Shown: positions 21,890 through 34,315 of the stretch, piece after piece | How positions within the stretch are numbered: the stretch's first letter is position 1 | Layout: every line of letters begins with the position of its first letter | Assembly: GCA_029339505.1 (NCBI GenBank) | Contig: JAQISU010000022.1 | Location: 16,560,001 to 16,624,000 of the forward strand | Source of the DNA: Unio delphinus | Taxonomy: Eukaryota > Mollusca > Bivalvia > Unionida > Unionidae | Reading direction: 5' to 3' | Length of the DNA stretch: 64,000 nucleotides | Notes under the pieces: generated by a model | Database searches by the model: none | What the model was told of the DNA's origin: nothing | The model's input: the letters and a program-made list of their open reading frames with translations, nothing else | Translations under genes and position numbers: made by a program

Positions 21890-23650
21890 AAGGCAGTCTT
21901 CAAAGAAATGAATATGACATTTGGTGAATGTTTCCAGAGCAGTTTCCCGCAACATAGATATTTCCATCTGTGTCGACTCATACTCCCACTAGCCCAAACA
22001 CTCCTGCATTATTGTATGGGAACTAAATATGCCCATCTGGATCAAAGCAGTACACAGAGCCACTACTAGAACATGACATATATACGTTTTTTGTAATTTT
22101 TAAGAGCTCGATAGTTTCATGGTCCTTGTCCATGTTTGATATGGTATACCTCCTCCTCCCCGGATATGGTCAGTATACTCCAATAAAAGGTATCTTTATC
22201 TGTATCACTGATTCCCGTTTATCCCTGCTGAGGACATCTAGTCAACTGCATTGATCCTTGGTGGTGATGCTAATGGTTGGTTGAATAGGAATAGTGATTG
22301 TCAGACACTGGATCTTCGTTTCCATTGAAAAAGACACTGTGATTCCCTTTTCATCAACCACACACACATCACACGGAGACGAACAGAATTCAGGGTCAGA
22401 TCTGTGTTGGAATTCTGGGTCAAAAAGGCAGCAAAGTGTTGTTAACTCTATCAATTAACACGACACTGCCATCAGGTAAATAGGCTGCTCCTTTGTAATC
22501 AGATAAGATTACATTACCTGGACACGAAGCTACTAATTGATACCTCATGTGATGGTGATTTTATAATTCTTGTCAATAGCAACTCTTCCGTTTTGATTAT
22601 GGTATCCACCGTGACCAACTTAGTATCCTTGACAGACAACAACTTTTTCAGACTGTCGTGACGAGAAATACTGACTTCCTTGAATTCAAGCTTTCTGTAC
22701 TTCTTGACCACTTGGTTCCTATAGCTGATCAGCTTTACCTGCAGTGTAGTGATAAAATCCTGGGTATTTTCCCCAGTTTAACGACTATATCAAGAAGCTG
22801 ATACGAATGCCGGACAACAGAAAGACGAGAACGTCATTGATGATTGTCTTCTGAATATTTTACGAAATCTCCCTTGTATGATTGCAGTTCATCCTGTTCC
22901 ACTTTTTTTTCCAAATCGTCAAATAAATATATGACACCATCTTTAGCTTCCTTTATCATCAAGGTCAAATTGTATGTCTCATCCTCGAGTCTTGTTAAGT
23001 TGGACTCGTTTTTATTCTTCGCAAATGTAGATATTTAGGTGGCTCTCAATACGCTTGTTTTCACCTAAAACAGCTGAGAGTCTGGTCTTAGGTTAGTGAC
23101 ATTGTGCAGCTTTTGTGCTCTGTTAAAAGACATTATAAAAAGCACAGAACGACATGATCAGTGCAGTAGCATTATGAAATTTGCAACTGCCATGAAAACC
23201 TGCTTCGATAATGATGGGAATATTTGCAGGAAGTTCTTTCATTGTCGATAATTTGTATGTCATCAGGATATTAGATTTCGTATGCACTTCAATAAAATTC
23301 TCACAAACGTGTTCTTTGCAATCTGTACAGAATCCACTGGCTTTCTTAAAAATGCATCTCGCTTTCTCTAGATATAAATCACAGGCATGTTCTACTTTCG
23401 CTTTCGATACTTCAGAATAATCAAAATACACGGGTATTTTGCGGTAATAACTACGCCTCTTCTCGAGATGATTTATCATTACTCCCTTCTTTGGATCCCG
23501 AATTCACAATAAAATCTTCAAGACATTTTTGACAAAAGCTGTGCTGAAAGGGTAACATCCGCAGGACGTTAAAGGTCTGGAGGCAAATAGGATAGTCTTG
23601 GTCTCCAGGACTTTCACAAATACTTACTTCTGTCTTGCTTGCAACACTGT
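21890..23650 (-). pseudogene. TRIM-type (RING, B-box, coiled coil, beta-propeller) pseudogene, intronless
   Basis: Reading the minus strand from 23650 downward gives a degraded TRIM protein. A RING start reads DYPICLQTFNVLRMLPFQHS followed by FCQKCLEDFIVNSGS; the first Cys of CPIC and the Cys of LPCQH are lost, and the second half of the RING is missing. Next comes a B-box-like segment (ACDLYLEKARCIFKKASGFC, CKEHVCENFIEVH; then GSCKFHNATALIMSFCAFYN). A stop-ridden coiled coil follows, then a propeller: AAYLPDGSVVLIDRVNNTLL, CSSPCDVCVVDEKGITVSF, and an NHL-like VDTDGNIYVAGNCSGNIHQM near 21930. There are several stops and frameshifts and no introns. Intact relatives are cytosolic E3 ubiquitin ligases, strongly expanded in molluscs. 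It is either a retrocopy or a decayed single-exon paralogue. Confidence 0.75.
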
Positions 23651-23659
23651 ATTGTCAGA

Positions 23660-24370
23660 AAGTACATGACTATCCGAATATGCGCAACAGTCTAACTCAA
23701 AGTATTAACTTCCTGCAGTAGAGTTTGCAGTCATTGCGCGTAAAACAAATTCAAAGAATTACGTAGAAACAGCCACCCGCTTGATATCTGCTCTAATACA
23801 GTTGAACTGATCCCCATATCCACTAATAAGCAATTATGATATTACTAATAAAATGAACAAAAACTAATTGTTCTACTGGCAAACGCGCATGTATGTCTGA
23901 TCACGTGGGCAGGTTTTATAATTAATGTTGCTACATTTGATAAATCAATGACGTCGTTTACACGGTATAGGTGTCTGATAATTACCTATGTCCCGCTGCG
24001 CGATTATTTACATACATAATTCAAACCAACAGTTCCTCTTTCCTTTATTATGTAAACCTAAATTATGAGATATTGTGGAAGCTTCCTTCGTAGTATAACT
24101 TAAACAATGGTATCAATATTGTCAGTGTTAGTAGTAGTAGTTGTTGTTACTGTTGTAGTACTGTAAGTAGTAGCAGCATTAATAGTACATGTTGCTGTTG
24201 TTGTAGCTTTCATAGTAGTAGCAGTAGTTGAGTGATTTGAGTGAGAACAAACTAAAAGCAAATCAGTAAAGCGATCAACCAACAAAAAATTGATATGTTG
24301 AGTTGTTGTCATATCAGAAGTGTTAAACTGCACTGCATATAAAGTAAAGTGTACAGACTATGTAATGTAA
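23660..24370. other. No recognisable gene
   Basis: The region includes a GTAGTAGTAG-like degenerate triplet stretch (about 24120-24230) that opens a Thr-rich minus-strand frame. No supported coding sequence was seen. Confidence 0.4.
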
Positions 24371-24372
24371 TG

Positions 24373-24374
<2 letters not shown>

Positions 24375-24444
<70 letters not shown>
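24375..24444. repeat. (AT)n microsatellite
   Basis: About 35 AT dinucleotides preceded by TGTAATGTAATGTAAT. Confidence 0.97.
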
Positions 24445-24447
<3 letters not shown>

Positions 24448-24449
24448 TT

Positions 24450-25182
24450 GTCTAGTGTGATCATGCAGAAATCATTAATCTTTACGCGGCTTTTTTTTTA
24501 TATCAATACATTTTAAGACTCTCGAATATGTTTATACTTGTATTTCTTGAGATCTTTAGCTTGATATCTGTTTTGAGACAGCCCATTGCATCTTCCATAT
24601 AATTTATTAAACATAAGCTGACATAAAAGTAACGACTGGTGTGAAGTAAAATTATATTTATATGATAGCAGACAGGTTCTTAGAATCGAAACGGAAACGC
24701 CCCGCCCGTTGTGCTTTGGGCGATAATTACACCTCTTACTTTAATGTTCATGCAAGAGTAATAACTTAATTAACCAACTGCAAACTAAGGATTTATATAT
24801 AGATATGTTCTTCTGAATGTACATTTGATATATTATTGAATGCCTAAATGATGATCTTACATTAGTTTTCGTCTGAAACAAATTAGGAGTTTACTGGTAT
24901 TAAAATAGGTAATAGAAAAAAGCGAGAAGCAACGGGCTTTGTATAAGTCAACAAATAATGTGTTGTCCTAGAATTTAGAGTGAAAATATAAAACGGAACT
25001 GACAGTGAGGCGAATGAAATCTAAACAAATTCTAAAATTACAGACATGTGTCCTAATAATAAATATTCTGAATCAACTTTAGTGGCAATCCAGTATGGAA
25101 TCCAAAGCCTTATGTGACTGTGGAAGCCCAAGCAATGATGATGTACCAACAATCTTTTATGGAATCACAGTAATGCAATTAT
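24450..25182. other. No recognisable feature
   Basis: AT-rich sequence upstream of the solo LTR, with no supported gene or repeat. Confidence 0.4.
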
Positions 25183-25186
25183 ATAA

Positions 25187-26019
25187 TGTTACGGCTATTG
25201 GATTTAATTTATTTATTTATTTTTTATTTGTTAAATCTAAATTTGTCATTTAGGGTTTAATATTCATTAATTGGGAAATTATTCTGGAAAGTTCAGTTTG
25301 ACCTAGACTCTAGTTGTAAACAGGCTGACCTTGGCTTGGTTACCTCTTTATCTGACCTTGCTTTAGATTGATAAACAGATCTTTAATATTATTGGTTAAT
25401 TTCAAGGACAACTTTTTATTTTTAGTAATTAGTGGCTGATTTTTCTTCTGGCTCATTCTGTCAGTACGTGACTTGGTGAAGGTAGCTTCTTTCTATGACC
25501 TTCCAGAATCACATGATTCCTTTTTGTTTACGAGGGAATTACATATATATAGCTGTGTTTTGGAAGCTAACATTAGTAGAATTTTGGGCTTTAAAATGAA
25601 CAGTTGTGTATTCATGTTTGAGTTATAATTTTTATTATCTTGTTCTGGACTTTGTCAATTCATTGAAGAAAGAGGATTTATTATCTATTTTGAGGAGAAA
25701 ACATGTGCTCATAATTCATGTGGATGATAAATTAAACAAGAACTGCATCACGTGACATTGTCAGCCATTTTGGATTACATCGTCAAGATTCGAACCTCGA
25801 ACTATTAGAACATTCATTTATCAGGACTCTTGCAATTCCATTAGTGGATTATTTTGTGAATTCTATATTGGATTAATGTTGGATTTGATTCTCTAAAACT
25901 GTAAGTTTATTTATTTTATGAAAATAATTGTATTTAATAAATTCATTGTTTAAGTTATACAAGCTTGTTAGTTTTCACTCTTTCTGTGTTGCTGCTTATT
26001 TGAGCCTAAGCACGTAACA
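25187..26019 (+). mobile_element. Solo LTR, 833 bp, with 4-bp target duplication
   Basis: The element begins TGTTACGGCTATTGG and ends CCTAAGCACGTAACA, so the termini form a perfect 7-bp inverted repeat (TGTTACG/CGTAACA) with the usual TG...CA ends. The four bases on each side are ATAA (25183-25186 and 26020-26023), a target-site duplication. Inside are a TATA-like ACATATATATAGCTG (about 25545) and an AATAAA signal near 25937, in promoter-then-polyadenylation order for the plus strand. No gag or pol flanks it, so it is a solo LTR left by recombination. A truncated inverted copy of its first 300 bp lies at 59226..59518. Ty3/Gypsy or Bel-type origin is inferred only from size and duplication length. 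Confidence 0.85.
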
Positions 26020-26023
26020 ATAA

Positions 26024-27120
26024 TATATTCTTATCTAAAATTTCAGTACTAATTCACGTCTATATTTAAATATTATATTATTTAAATTACATAAAATGTG
26101 TAATAATCAACTGATAGACTTGGCATTTCATGGGGAATTTCCAATATTCTTGACTCAGATTTAGATAAAATGGTTTTTACAAACCAAAATCAATTATTCA
26201 GGTAAGGTAGAAGAAAAAAAAAACGAATTCGGACAGGACCAGTCTAAAATACAATTTTATATTATCAATAGCACATAATTTTTTTTAAAAAATCGCTAAC
26301 AAACAATGCGAATGATATTTCTTAAGGATACTTAATGATGATCTTACATGAGGATTTAATTAAAATAAAATGTATTTTTAAATAGAGTCTAATGACTGCA
26401 ACCTTTGGACAAGTTAAATTCCAACATACAATGGTGCATTATCAATAACACATTATAAAATAAAAATTGAAAAATAAATTTTAAAAAACAATGCAAATTA
26501 AATATGCATAAAACATTTTAAATTAAGATCTTGCATCTGTGTTCATTTGATATTCCTTATATATGATTAAAAAATGATCTTACACCATTATTCAAATTTT
26601 TTAAAATTAATTCAAATAAAAATACACTAACTGCGATATTTGGCGTACCTTATAGAGCAAATGAGTGAAATTATTGGACAAGTTTAATGAATTTCATTTT
26701 AAATGAATCAAATATATAAGATTATATTTATTACATGACAATAGTTTCGGTTCAATTTGACAAAACCGTAGAATAGCATTGTGAATTTACTTTGATATAG
26801 AATAACGGCGAGTCTCAGAAAGAAACTACGATGTTGTATTTGTTATTATGCGTAACTTCGTATGTTTTCGTACATCTTCGTGAGGCAAGTTTATGATGTA
26901 ATAACACTCTACACATTGGCGCATCGAGTAAATATTTTTGTGCTTCGAGTCTGTGAATGTCATCGATTGCGACGGTATTCAATAAAAATCAAGTTGTTCA
27001 AATTTGAACATTGTTCCTACATGATCTTGTACATGATCATACTTTCGATGTTAAAGTTACAAAGTATCTTATTTAGGTCAATTGCCTCTGCCATGTTTGA
27101 CCAATGTAGAATGCACCATA
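26024..27120. other. AT-rich stretch without recognisable gene
   Basis: Very AT-rich with poly-A and poly-T patches. A 100-codon frame at 26862..27164 has no motif and crosses the border of the next element. Confidence 0.4.
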
Positions 27121-27122
27121 TG

Positions 27123-27773
27123 TTAGGTCTCATTGGATCGTTTCGCATTTTGACACTTCCCTAATATTTGAGGTAGTAGGAATGAGCCTAATTATCACAA
27201 TCCTAGCATTTTACTTTCATTTCACACATAAGCTAAATCTGTAATGTGGTTTAGATTTACTTTGAGTTAGGCCTGGAAAGTGGTTGACTTGTTGGTGACT
27301 TCCTGTCATAGTTAGACTAGCATTGGAGATCAAATGCGTAACTTTGGCTTCAAATGAGCTTGCGTATTTACATGTCTGTTACAGAGGTAAATATCTAAAA
27401 GCAAGATGGTTGAGGGATGATGAAAAATATGCTAATTTGTTATGTTACTAGTGAACTTTATTCATGTATAAGGCACATACTGATTCATTTAGCTGTCTTG
27501 TCACAATAAAATATTCAAAATAGCTCTTTCTTGTAAAAAAAAAATGAATGTAGAAAAGAGGGGTTGGGCGCAGCATTGATTCATTATAAAAGCTACTAGT
27601 TGCATAAGGAATTAACTTTAATACCTCAGTCAGAATCTTGCAAGCATCATTTCAATAAAAATCATTAGTTAATTTTTATTTGTGTCTTTAATGTAATATT
27701 ATTATCATTTTTCTGCTATATGTCATTGTCGGATAAAAAATTTCCCAAAAAACAACTGTCCAATGAGACCTTA
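27123..27773. mobile_element. Possible non-autonomous inverted-repeat element
   Basis: The left end reads TTAGGTCTCATTGGA and the right end is its inverse (TCCAATGAGACCTTA). The two lie 650 bp apart, with weaker similarity continuing a few bases inward. The interior is AT-rich and non-coding. No clear target duplication was seen, so this could be a chance inverted repeat. Confidence 0.45.
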
Positions 27774-27779
27774 GTTGGC

Positions 27780-29850
27780 AGTAATACTAAGTGAGGTAAC
27801 TCATATAATCCAATAAATGTCGCTAGGACAAAGCACAAATATATACTTTTGTTTCGCCTAGGTGTAAATAGGGCTATCATATCGGAACCTTAGCTAGTGA
27901 AAAACAAATGCACGCTCTCACAGCTCATACTCTTTTAGAATATATCGCTGCGTGAAGTCTGTTTTAAAAACGACGGATATCAAAGTCAAGATAAGTCATT
28001 TTCGCGCATTAATTTGCAATGACGTTGACTGTATCCTGCTTTATGTCTCTAATCACCAATTTATATCCAGTAAAAAGTGGGGTTACAAAAACCATAATAT
28101 GCAAGGCGGTTCATATACGTTTCATTATGACGATGTGGGTAAAATATGACACGATCATATTCATCAGAAGCACGTTTTGACATAAATCTCTTATGTAAAA
28201 TGTATGCCTGCACCATAAACATATAAAAACGTTCTTGTCTAACTAAATAATTTATGCAGCTATAGTTTTTGTGGCCAGTGTCTCGCGTCATTTAAAGCCA
28301 CTGTAAATGTTTTTTCGTCCAAAGGATGGAATGAAATGTAAATTTAAATTTAATGTGTAACAGGTTCTTGACACGTTAACTAATTTGAATTGAAAATCAA
28401 TTAGCATTGTTGTGCAAATAGCTCATTAATGCGCATTATGCATTATACGATGGCTTGTGTATATATCTTTAGAACAGTTTCAAGAATTCAGAGTAAGTTG
28501 TTACATCCAATGTCTGCTCCCTAATTAACTTTACGATGCACTAATTAGTATATGCTTTCAAGGCAGATCAGTATTGTTCTAATATCAATTTCTGGTGAGC
28601 AATGCATTATTTCACTCACTCTGTTCAACTGCTTAAAGTAGATTTCATCCCAGACAGTTAAATTATCCACCACCCCAAAGCTGTTTTCATACTGTTAGCT
28701 GATTTGAGGGTCAGGTTTCACCTATTATTAAAATTGAGGAATGTTTGCAGACAAACACGTCTCAATACATTGGTGTTTATTGTATACACTAATAGATATT
28801 TCTCGCATCTTATGAGCTACCATCGGTTGAAGGGTCCATTTGGTGACACGAATAAAATATTTCCGGATCAAATCATTTGTCTGAGAACTTGAAAATCCAC
28901 GTAGAACAACACAACCGTATGTACTGTGGCCATTTTGAATCTAGTTCCTACACTCGGCTGTTGCCAAATATTTGTAATTGTCTAAATGTTAATGTGGCGT
29001 GTTCTGTACCGATCTGTATTCGTCAAAATTGCACAATTTAAGGATATCTGACACTCAAATCGTCCACCAGTGTCAAAAACCAGTGTTTGGGGAAATGAGG
29101 GTTGCTTTATCTTATTAGGACATTACTATCCGAATATTCGTATTAATTTGACCATGCTTTAAATGTCGCTCGGTCTTAAAACTTAAGACGCTCTCAAAAC
29201 ACGCTCGCTTTGCATATCTGTCTTGCCTGGTATCAATCCCAGAGATGGCATGTGCAACGTTGTCGTTTGCCAACACGAACTGTTGTTGTCATCTTCAGGT
29301 TCAGCCACACCCTTCTAGTCGTGAACCTAACACGCTGACTACTAAGGAATCTCCGCTACTTAAAATTAAATCAAAAGCTGCCATGTGTTGGCAATGAAAA
29401 GAATCAAGATAATAAAAGTCTTGAAGAAAATAATAAAGAATGCTCATCACATTCCAACTTGAACTTGTAATATTTCAATCGCAGATGACTTAGCAAGAGA
29501 CGAGACAGTTTAAAACAATTAAAGACAATAGTCCGTGATCTTTTTGTGTCACACGTGGTAACTACATTTATTAAGTACAGCTGTGTTTCTTTATGATTTA
29601 CAGTTGTGATTCCTTATGAAGCACAAGTTTGTTTCATTGTGAACTACAGTTATATTTTCTTATAAAAACCGGCTGTTCTTTTTCGAATGAAATACAGTTG
29701 TGATTCCCTATGAAAAACATATGTTGGGGCTTTTTTTCTTATTGTGGCGTTTTGCCCGAACCAAAATTGAATTAGAAACATGTATAATCAAAGTAATTTG
29801 GACAAGCCATTTTTTAATGTTAAACATGACCGCAGGCTAACACTATCCCT
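27780..29850. other. AT-rich stretch without recognisable gene
   Basis: Short frames on both strands near 27952-28291 overlap one another and lack motifs. No RNA gene or repeat family was identified. Confidence 0.4.
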
Positions 29851-30104
29851 TACGTAAGTTTGCCGGGGCTAGGGTGGGAACCCCGACCAAGGCCATCAGA
29901 AGCGCAATTATCACCTTGTTGTGGAAGCGCTTGTGCAGATCAAAAGATTTGGGCTAAGTATGATATCCTTAAACCTGCCAGCAACATTTAGTTCGCTATA
30001 GTTCGTTAGAGAGATTGCCAGAAGATAGCAACTCCAATCAGCCATGCGTTATTGGCGGGGAAAAAACCTTAGGAAAGGATTCTAAGTGTAGCTGCTAAAG
30101 GAAG

Positions 30105-30262
30105 CTTTTAGGGACAGACCGGTGACAGTGGTCCCAGTGTCTCCAATAGAGAGACGGAAGAAAAGAGAAGTCGGGAGAGGAAGCTTCGAGGGACAGACCA
30201 GTGATAGTTGTCCCAGTGTCTCCAATAGAGATACGGAAGAAAGAGAAGGAAGGAGAGACGTC
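30105..30262. repeat. Two-unit tandem duplication, about 75 bp
   Basis: GGAAGCTTTTAGGGACAGAC and GGAAGCTTCGAGGGACAGAC start two adjacent units. Both continue with a CCCAGTGTCTCCAATAGAGA segment and a purine-rich GGAAGAAAAGAGAAG tail. The units are about 85% alike by eye. Confidence 0.8.
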
Positions 30263-30394
30263 GGGAGAGGTGAAAAGTCCAGGAAGAGTGGGAGGAACGA
30301 AATAAAGAGATGAGTAGAACCAAAGGCCAGGGGAAAATCGAACTCACACTGAAAACCACGAGATGATGTAGGCTCTCACTTGGAGGACGAGTGA

Positions 30395-30605
30395 TTGAGT
30401 TTATCATTTAAAATTATCGACTTTATTAAATTGTTTTATTTGAATTTCATCTTCGTGTTCTATATAATTTAACCGTCGGCAGTGCTGACTGGGGGCTCAG
30501 AGCTATACATCTATTTCGGCAGTAATTTAACTGTATAACTTCACGAGCCAGGGTGGAGCTTCCATAATATTTTAATTAATATATTAGAAGTATCCTTCCC
30601 CAACC
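30395..30605 (+). repeat. Dispersed repeat R1, copy 2
   Basis: This is the partner of 21053..21245. Shared landmarks are AAATTGTTTTATTTGAATTTCA, GTGCTGACTGGGGGCTCAGAGCT, GCCAGGGTGGAGCTTCCATA and AGTATCCTTCCCCAAC. The nature of the family is unknown. Confidence 0.55.
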
Positions 30606-30609
30606 TTTG

Positions 30610-31936
30610 CAAACGCTACACTTATGAAGCGGTGATATGCTTTCTTATGTACAGTCAATTGTGTTTCCTTATTAAGTACAGTTGTGAGTAATCTGTTTTG
30701 CATTTTTCTCTTGTCTCGTGGACATCATATATACAAACTTTATATGTAGTATACATACATCTAATGTAATATTGCACGACAACATAAGCATTATCTTGAT
30801 CATATCACATTAATAACATAAACTTAAGTTCAATATTTATAATATTAAAAAAATAACAAAAGGGCCACTTTTTATTGACTAAATACGTGCAAATATTTTT
30901 ACTTTTCAATATTCACATTTATTTTCCTATATCGGTAAATATCTTGTCCAAAAAGATGGATGGAAAAACATGACAGTGCATAGAATAATTCTAATGAATG
31001 TTGTCCTAAGGTGGAATGACAGCTTCTTACGTAGTATAAAATATACTCCCGCTAAACTCATCAGCAAAAAGCACGCGATGTGCATAAAGTTCGTCATGAT
31101 GCTATTTTTAGGCTGTGCATTCATTATCCATCTCATTTAAATACGTAGTAGTTTTAATTTATTGAGGAAAGCAAGCACAGTTTTGAAAAATTGATAACAC
31201 GATTGTGCGCTTTTTATTTATCTCTATTTCCTGATGTACTGATTTTGTTAACTTCCAGATACATAAGTATACACATTTTTAAAAACACGCAGCCTAAAGT
31301 TACTGAAAATATAAACCGAAAGACCTTTATATATTTTCACAAGCTATAACGAATCTGATTTGTATAATTTTAATTAATTTTAAACAAATTAGTTACTTTA
31401 GAGCCCGTTGTATATTCTCTTTGGCTAACCAAGCAGTTTCCTATGAAACAGTATTTTTAATTAGAGAACACAGACATAATATCAGAGTAAACGAAATAAA
31501 TCTATGATATGTAGCTATGTAAACAGAGTTATCATTATCCGTTTTCTCCTTTACGTAAAGTCTAAATCACTTTTAATGTATCCGGAAGTAAAAATTCTAC
31601 TGCGTTCTGCGAGAAATACAGAGGGAAGCCAAACATAAGTAATGTCATTTTTGTATTATATATAAAAGGTAGTTGGTACATTATTCAAGTCCCCACTATC
31701 TCTCCTGAAATAGTTTTCATTTTGTATACTGTTGTTGTGACTGTCCATATTTCTTGAAAGTTTGCTTGATTGTTTGCTTGCTTCCGTCTTACTCTACACT
31801 CTACAGATACTGCAAAACTCTTTTTACCTCCAGGCGACATTATTGTTCAAGAATATTTACAGAAATTTACTCATCTCCAAAGTCAAATATTTAGAATGTT
31901 AAATCTGCCAAAACCAAACATTGAAACATGTAATTA

Positions 31937-31980
<44 letters not shown>

Positions 31981-33420
31981 CTCCATTAAGCTACTTACCA
32001 ATGTCAAGATAATTCCTTTCATGATGGAAGTCCGGTTCTTTTGGTGAAACAAAAAATGACAATGCCGACCTGACGTGCGAGCTAATGAGATCTTCCTTTG
32101 TTAGATACGGTCTGTTAAACTGACTATCACAATGAAAACTTGACATGCGTTGAAAGAGCGTATATATACTTATATCCTTGTACCTACATGTTAAATTTAA
32201 CATCTAATTACACGAACTGTATAAAGATTAAAGCATTAAATCTCCGCAAATATTATGTACATGAATGAGTGCTTAATACCATCTACATATATTATTTTAC
32301 TGTAAAATAAAGGAGATACCTAGATATGGAAAATGGAAGAAAGAAAGAAGGTGAATAGGATTCAAAATTTTAGTAAGATTTATAAGTGTTAACTGGCTGG
32401 GTCATTAAAATTCAGTAAATTAAAATTGATAATAAAGAATGAGTAGAGTTATTATTTATTTTGAAAATGTCTTTCTGAAAGATACGGAGCATTTTCATTC
32501 CTGTTCTCTTGCCACACATTAAGTTTTAATATTGGTTTTTGAATTTATAGTTTACTTTCATACATATTTTTCTGTTTGAAAATGTTGAAATGCGATCGTT
32601 CAAAACATTTCTAGACTTTTATCAAACAGAAAATGGTTTGAATGTACCACATCACGTAAAATCATTTTTGTTTAATGCTTATAATTATTTCTCCATCAAT
32701 CTTTAAACTCCTCCCTGCCCCCGCCAAAATTAAATAAATAAATAAGTAAAAGAGCATGAAAATATGACTCCGTCCTACGTAAAATTTTACTTGACTCTGA
32801 AGTTTACTCGAAAATATTCTTACCAATCAAAGGCTATAGTTGAACATTTTGAGTTTGATTTACAGATACGGAATAAGTCATTTACTGGAAATGCTGTGTA
32901 AAGGTACTCGATCGATGCTCCTGTTTTCTTCTTCATAAAACATTACCCGATTTCATAGCTCACTCGAAAATATTCTTCCTAATCAATGGCTCTATTTCCT
33001 GATTTTGAGTAAGATTTTCCAGTCTAGAGTCATTTGTTGATCGAAATGTTGAGTAATGTTTTGTGACCTGGGGAGGGGCGACTACATAAGCAACACGTGA
33101 AAAAATATTATGCTTGGATACAGCTAGCTTCATAAATCGCACATATGAAACAATCATAAAGATGTCCGGTCCCCGTATTCACGAAACTCCTCGACCTCAA
33201 ACACTGGAACTCAATATTTGACACTGATGAGAATGTAGTTTTTCATATAATTTCTCTAATTTAAGCTTTGTATTATATACAGTCGGTAATTGTATGTAAA
33301 ATCAATAGATAAAATTATAAACTGATGAAACAAGATCTGACTGAGTATGAATTGAAGTTGAAGACATTTTTTACTACTGTGCCTAGTCATGCAAAAATAA
33401 TTAAGACATGTTACACAAAC
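30610..33420. other. AT-rich stretch without recognisable gene
   Basis: Apart from the (GT)n tract at 31940 it contains only short frames without motifs. No exon with acceptable splice borders was found. Confidence 0.4.
31940..31979. repeat. (GT)n microsatellite
   Basis: About 20 GT dinucleotides. Confidence 0.97.
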
Positions 33421-33516
33421 TATTAACTCCGCCATCGCCAGCTAGCAACCCGACCCTGTAAAACAGAACTTGCTACAAAAACGTCGACAAAAGAAAAACC
33501 AGAAACTGAAAACCTT

Positions 33517-34315
33517 ATGGAGGTAGGGTCTTCTCCTGTAAGACTTTTGACGCTATGTGGTGAAAGCCGCGAGCCCGTGGAAGCCATAAAGCAGACCACC
33601 CTTCTATCAAACAGGAGTATTACCATCGCAACATGGAACGTGAGGACAACGTATGAGACAGGAAAAACAGCAGAGATGAGAAACTTTAACATATTCCTAC
33701 TGGGCATCAGCGAGACGAGAAGGATTCAATCTGGAAAAAGAAGATTGATGACAGGAGAGATGCTACTGTATTCAGGACATGAGGAAGACAATGCACCTCA
33801 TACACAAGGGGTAGGGCTCATGCTGTATAATGCACTGATGGGACGGGAACCACATGGGCTCAGAATCCTCACTGCAACGTTTAGGACCAAAAAGAAGAAA
33901 AAAAAGATGAACGTCATACAGTGCTATGCACCGACAAATGACGGCAGAGAAAAGATAAGGCCCAGTCTTGCAACATACTACAGAACATAGTAGAGAATTT
34001 CACAAAGACATCAACATCCTCATGGGTGCCTTCAATGCCAAAGTTGGTTCAAGCAACACAGGGTATGAACAAGTCATGGGGATCCGTGGCTTAGGTGAGA
34101 TGAACGAAAACGGAGAGAGATTCGCAGACCTTTGTGCACTGAACAACCTGGTCATCGGCGGTACCATCTTTCCCCACAAAAGAATCCACAAGAACACATG
34201 GATATCACCAGACCATGTAACAGAAAATCAGATTGACCACATCTGCACAGCCAAGAAGTTCAGAAGATTCCTGCAAGATGTGAAAGTGAAGAGGGGGAGT
34301 AGATGTGGCATCTGA
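33517..34315 (+). pseudogene. LINE endonuclease segment, frameshifted
   Basis: The first frame (33517-33990) shows SITIATWNVRTTYETGKTAE, LLGISETRR and MNVIQCYAPTND, the N-terminal motifs of an AP-type endonuclease. The second frame (to 34315) shows INILMGAFNAKVGSSNTGYE (GDFN-type motif, here GAFN), NGERFADLCALNNLVIGGT and DHVTENQIDHI. The SDHHLA motif (catalytic Asp-His) follows in a third frame at about 34305. Change of the Asp in the GDFN motif and two frameshifts inactivate it. Confidence 0.9.

Noticed and set aside
26862..27164. 100-codon plus-strand frame
   Set aside because: No motif, AT-rich chance composition, and it runs across the border of an inverted-repeat element.
30480..30510. 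Retroviral-type primer binding site suggested by TGGGGGCTC
   Set aside because: Only nine bases match a proline-tRNA site, no LTR end precedes it, and the related copy at 21.1 kb has AGGGGGCTC.
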